From NCBI GenBank assembly GCA_964455155.1, contig CAYVYH010000019.1, forward strand, positions 1 through 18,410: DNA of 18,410 nt, in the 5' to 3' direction. Positions 16,360 to 18,410 of this stretch are shown piece by piece; the first letter of the stretch is position 1; each line of letters opens with the position of its first letter. Origin of the DNA: UBA8403 sp964455155 (lineage in GTDB: Bacteria; Bacteroidota; Bacteroidia; Cytophagales; Amoebophilaceae). A program made the translations under genes and the position numbers. The notes beneath the pieces are model-generated. The model made no database searches and was not told the DNA's origin. It saw only the letters and a program-made list of their open reading frames with translations.

Positions 16360-16545
16360 CTATTTGATTTCTTTGTGGACAGTATACCGCTTCAAGATAG
16401 CATTATACTTCTTGAGTGCCAGTCTGTCTGTAGTGTTTTGTCTGTTTTTTTCTGTCGAGTACCTAGAAATCCCAGGCAGTCCACTCTTTCTGTGCTCTGT
16501 GCACTCCAAGATGACCCTCACTCTACCCCCTTTTTTGCTCGCCAT
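16360..16545 (-). CDS. rpmG: 50S ribosomal protein L33
   Basis: This 61-residue large-subunit protein has the family pattern RVRVILECTEHRKSG, then ISRYSTEKNRQNTTDRL, then LKKYNAILKRYTVHKE. It keeps only one cysteine, so it is the zinc-free form and cannot make the CxxC zinc ribbon of other L33 paralogues. The start follows the rpmB stop by 28 bp, and DUF4295 follows 5 bp after its own stop. Confidence 0.96.
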   Translation of the reverse strand: MASKKGGRVRVILECTEHRKSGLPGISRYSTEKNRQNTTDRLALKKYNAILKRYTVHKEIK

Positions 16546-16573
16546 AGTACGATAAGCTTGTCTGTGTTTCGCA

Positions 16574-16840
16574 TTATCTATCAGCCACCAAGCTGCCTAA
16601 GCCTTTAGCTAAAGTGCCTCCTTTTTTTGCTTCTTTGAGTACGGCATCAACGCCTTTCTTATTGATAGTTCTGAGCACAGAGGTAGACACCTTCAAAGTC
16701 ACCCAGGCACCCTCCTCAGCAAGAAAGAATTTCTTCATTTGCAGGTTGGGGTAGAACCACCGTTTGGTCCTATTCTTGGCATGAGAAACATGGTTACCCA
16801 CTCGAGGCTTCTTACCAGTAATTTCGCAGATCTTGGCCAT
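16574..16840 (-). CDS. rpmB: 50S ribosomal protein L28
   Basis: This 88-residue large-subunit protein opens MAKICEITGKKPRVGNHVSH and continues with NRTKRWFYPNLQMKKFFL, which is diagnostic for L28. The C-terminal half, VSTSVLRTINKKGVDAVLKEA, fits Bacteroidota members. It is the first gene of the rpmB-rpmG-DUF4295-ftsY cluster and has a well-matched Bacteroidota promoter 29-60 bp upstream of its start codon. Confidence 0.97.
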   Translation of the reverse strand: MAKICEITGKKPRVGNHVSHAKNRTKRWFYPNLQMKKFFLAEEGAWVTLKVSTSVLRTINKKGVDAVLKEAKKGGTLAKGLGSLVADR

Positions 16841-16868
16841 GTTTTTTGGATCATTTCAGCGTAGTGCG

Positions 16869-16900
16869 CAAATATAGGGGGGCCTGCGGACTATTCAAAA
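16869..16900 (-). promoter_or_regulatory. Bacteroidota-type promoter for the rpmB operon
   Basis: The minus strand has TTTTG (16900-16896), a 19-nt spacer, then TATATTTG (16876-16869). This matches the Bacteroidota consensus TTTG, 19-21 nt, TAnnTTTG exactly in spacing and at every fixed position. Transcription would begin near 16862, leaving a leader of about 20 nt before the L28 start codon. Confidence 0.75.
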
Positions 16901-17479
16901 TGGCTAACCCAAGCTTAGTGTGTGTAAAAAATTCGAGACCTCTGCGTAGAAGGCGCACCATCCCTGCAGCGCTTCTTGGAGATCATTTTTGGGTATTCAG
17001 TTTGCTTACTGCCCTCATGTTGTATGAGCAAGGCGCTCTTTTGGGTGCATTTTCTCTGTTTCTGCTACGCCTTCGACATGATAACCCCCGGGAGTCTGTA
17101 TCAGTTATACGCGATAGCCTTCAGAACATGATGCCCATGAGTCTTGGCCATGCCTACCTGGCTTCTAGCCTACCCAACCAACGTTTAATGCTCCCAAACA
17201 CCCGTTTTATTGGGTAACGACTACGACCAATCAGCCTATTGTAGTGCCTTTCCTAAACAGACAGGGGCTTATGTTGATGGACCTTGCGTTGAATTTCGCT
17301 GCGTCAACCTCTCTGGCACAATAGCTGACTGCTCTTGGCTGAACCATACCCTTTGTCTGCTAGGATACGACTACCTGACGGAAGTGTTACTGGGTCAAGA
17401 CTCGATGCCATACGCTACTCATCATGGCCTATGCCATTGACACTAAAATTAATGTGTAAATGATTTTGATAGATTTATT

Positions 17480-17534
17480 TAATCTTTTAAATAAAAAGTT
17501 ACTTTTTATTCTTTTTTGATATAATCTTTTAAAT
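17480..17534. repeat. 13-bp direct repeat flanking a 21-bp palindrome
   Basis: TAATCTTTTAAAT occurs at 17480-17492 and again at 17522-17534, 42 bp apart, which is four turns of B-DNA. Between them AATAAAAAGT-T-ACTTTTTATT (17490-17510) is a perfect 10-1-10 inverted repeat. It ends nine bases before a TATAAT box at 17520-17525. The layout suggests regulator binding sites upstream of the gene that starts at 17582. The block is so AT-rich that chance similarity is possible. Confidence 0.5.
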
Positions 17535-17581
17535 TGACACAATTCATATAAATACATCATAAACCCATTAAATAATTTCAT

Positions 17582-18410
17582 ATGCATACATTATTTATCA
17601 ATACTACCTACCGCATATTACTACTGTCTTTAGGTGCGGGTCTACTCGGCAGTTGCAGCCGATCCCAACGGCTGGGTATAGGAGAACCCCCTCAAGAAAT
17701 CCTAGACCGCAAACTCAACAATCCCGAGGCCATACTCACGCCCGAACAAAGCATCACCCTCCTGAACCATTGTTCCGAGCTAGGTGAGCAGAACGCAGCA
17801 ACTGCTGCCGAGAAGACGGTCAGCATATTCGCGGGCAATACCGGGGCCGGAAAGAGTACTACGATCAACGCTTTGATGGGGTGTCGAATGAGGGAAGAGA
17901 TTGATGGGAGGGACGCAGAAATCATCATTGTAGACCCAGAAAGTCCTCTCGGGGAAATCATGCCCATTGGGCATGGCTGGCAATCCCAGACTTTCTTGCC
18001 TAAGATAGTCCCAACACCTGATGAACCTAACAGCGCCTACTGCGACTGTCCCGGATTCTACGATACGAGAGGGGCCGAAATCAACATCGCTAACGCTATC
18101 AACATCAGAAAAGTCTTACAGCAAGCAACAGGTGTAAAGGCTATTTTCTTGACAAGCTATAACGGATTGTCTGCAGGCCGAGGCAGCAGCATCCGGAACT
18201 TAGAAGCCATGTGCCACCAAATGTTTGGCAGCACAGACAACCTGAGAAGATACCAGCACTCCGTGCTCCTAGGGATCACCAAAGCACCCCTTTACGAAGA
18301 TGACGAACCACTCACAAGAAAGGCAGTACGAGAGCTATTAACGGATTGCAATAGCCCCATTGCACAAATCCTTGCCAACCGCATCTTTCTATTTGATCCC
18401 CTCGATCGCG
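17582..18410 (+). CDS. Predicted lipoprotein with P-loop GTPase domain (3' end beyond window)
   Basis: The frame is open from the ATG at 17582 to the window edge, 276 codons so far. The N-terminus is a lipoprotein signal: short start, hydrophobic RILLLSLGAGLLGSC, with Cys25 in the lipobox LLGSC. A GTPase-like domain follows: P-loop GNTGAGKST (85-93), a possible switch Thr137, a G3-like DCPGFYDTRG (155-164) and TK at 233-234 in the G4 position, where the usual Asp is missing (TKAP). The segment after G3, INIANAINI, resembles large P-loop GTPases that I recall from protists and intracellular bacteria. Family and function are unknown. A GTPase following an export signal is unusual. Confidence 0.8.
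   Translation, partial: MHTLFINTTYRILLLSLGAGLLGSCSRSQRLGIGEPPQEILDRKLNNPEAILTPEQSITLLNHCSELGEQNAATAAEKTVSIFAGNTGAGKSTTINALMGCRMREEIDGRDAEIIIVDPESPLGEIMPIGHGWQSQTFLPKIVPTPDEPNSAYCDCPGFYDTRGAEINIANAINIRKVLQQATGVKAIFLTSYNGLSAGRGSSIRNLEAMCHQMFGSTDNLRRYQHSVLLGITKAPLYEDDEPLTRKAVRELLTDCNSPIAQILANRIFLFDPLDR

Larger units (their letters stand above)
16841..17581. other. Intergenic stretch, AT-rich at its right end
   Basis: Apart from the rpmB promoter, 16901-17440 shows nothing recognisable. The 123-residue plus frame at 16846-17217 has no family motif and begins inside the rpmB leader on the wrong strand. From about 17440 to 17581 the composition changes sharply to very AT-rich DNA. That part contains a perfect palindrome, a direct repeat, TATAAT (17520-17525) and TTGACA (17534-17539), and looks like the control region of the GTPase-like gene. 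Confidence 0.5.

Noticed and set aside
16846..17217. Plus-strand open frame of 123 residues
   Set aside because: No recognisable family, starts within the rpmB promoter and leader on the opposite strand, and its hydrophobic patch looks incidental.
1..18410. CRISPR arrays, rRNA genes, prophage or integrase genes
   Set aside because: No regularly spaced repeats, no rRNA core sequence next to tRNA-Ile, and no phage or integrase motifs were seen on either strand.

Overview
The window reads as chromosomal housekeeping DNA from a member of the Bacteroidota. The strongest taxonomic evidence is the cluster rpmB, rpmG, a 52-residue DUF4295 protein and ftsY, together with an acpP-fabF-rnc operon, a zinc-free L33, a Bacteroidota-type promoter (TTG, 19 nt, TATATTTG) in front of rpmB, and tRNAs that lack an encoded CCA end. 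Coding density is only about 70 percent. Gene-poor stretches of roughly 480 to 740 bases, an IS5-type transposase stub and two predicted lipoproteins fit a host-associated lineage undergoing genome decay, such as the Amoebophilaceae/Cardinium group. That placement is an inference from gene content only. The base composition looks more GC-rich than I remember for sequenced Cardinium, so it is tentative.

Layout. 1-685: mostly non-coding, with a transposase remnant. 686-873: tRNA-Val and tRNA-Leu (minus). 974-3234: acpP-fabF-rnc (minus), for fatty-acid chain elongation and double-stranded RNA processing. 3235-3832: no gene. 3833-5605: a DUF721 (DciA-like) gene and a DEAD-box RNA helicase, divergent. 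5610-5842: a convergent terminator-like hairpin, tRNA-Leu and tRNA-Cys. 5906-7693: ribosomal protein S1. 7694-8171: leader and intergenic DNA with candidate regulatory structure. 8172-8777: recR. 8945-9018: tRNA-Ile (plus). 9112-9447: thioredoxin. 9448-10106: empty. 10107-13556: DNA polymerase III alpha with an apparently intact PHP site. 13743-15089: an unrecognised lipoprotein with two related domains. 15146-16840: rpmB-rpmG-DUF4295-ftsY (minus). 16841-17581: no recognisable gene, ending in a very AT-rich regulatory-looking block. 17582 to the window end: an incomplete gene for a predicted lipoprotein carrying a P-loop GTPase domain.

Most genes serve core information processing: translation (S1, L28, L33, five tRNAs), membrane protein targeting (FtsY), replication and repair (DnaE, RecR, DUF721), RNA metabolism (RNase III, helicase) and lipid synthesis (AcpP, FabF). 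The accessory content is the two lipoproteins. The GTPase-like one at the right edge is the most unusual item, because a GTP-binding domain follows an export signal and its upstream DNA has a perfect 21-bp palindrome and a 13-bp direct repeat.
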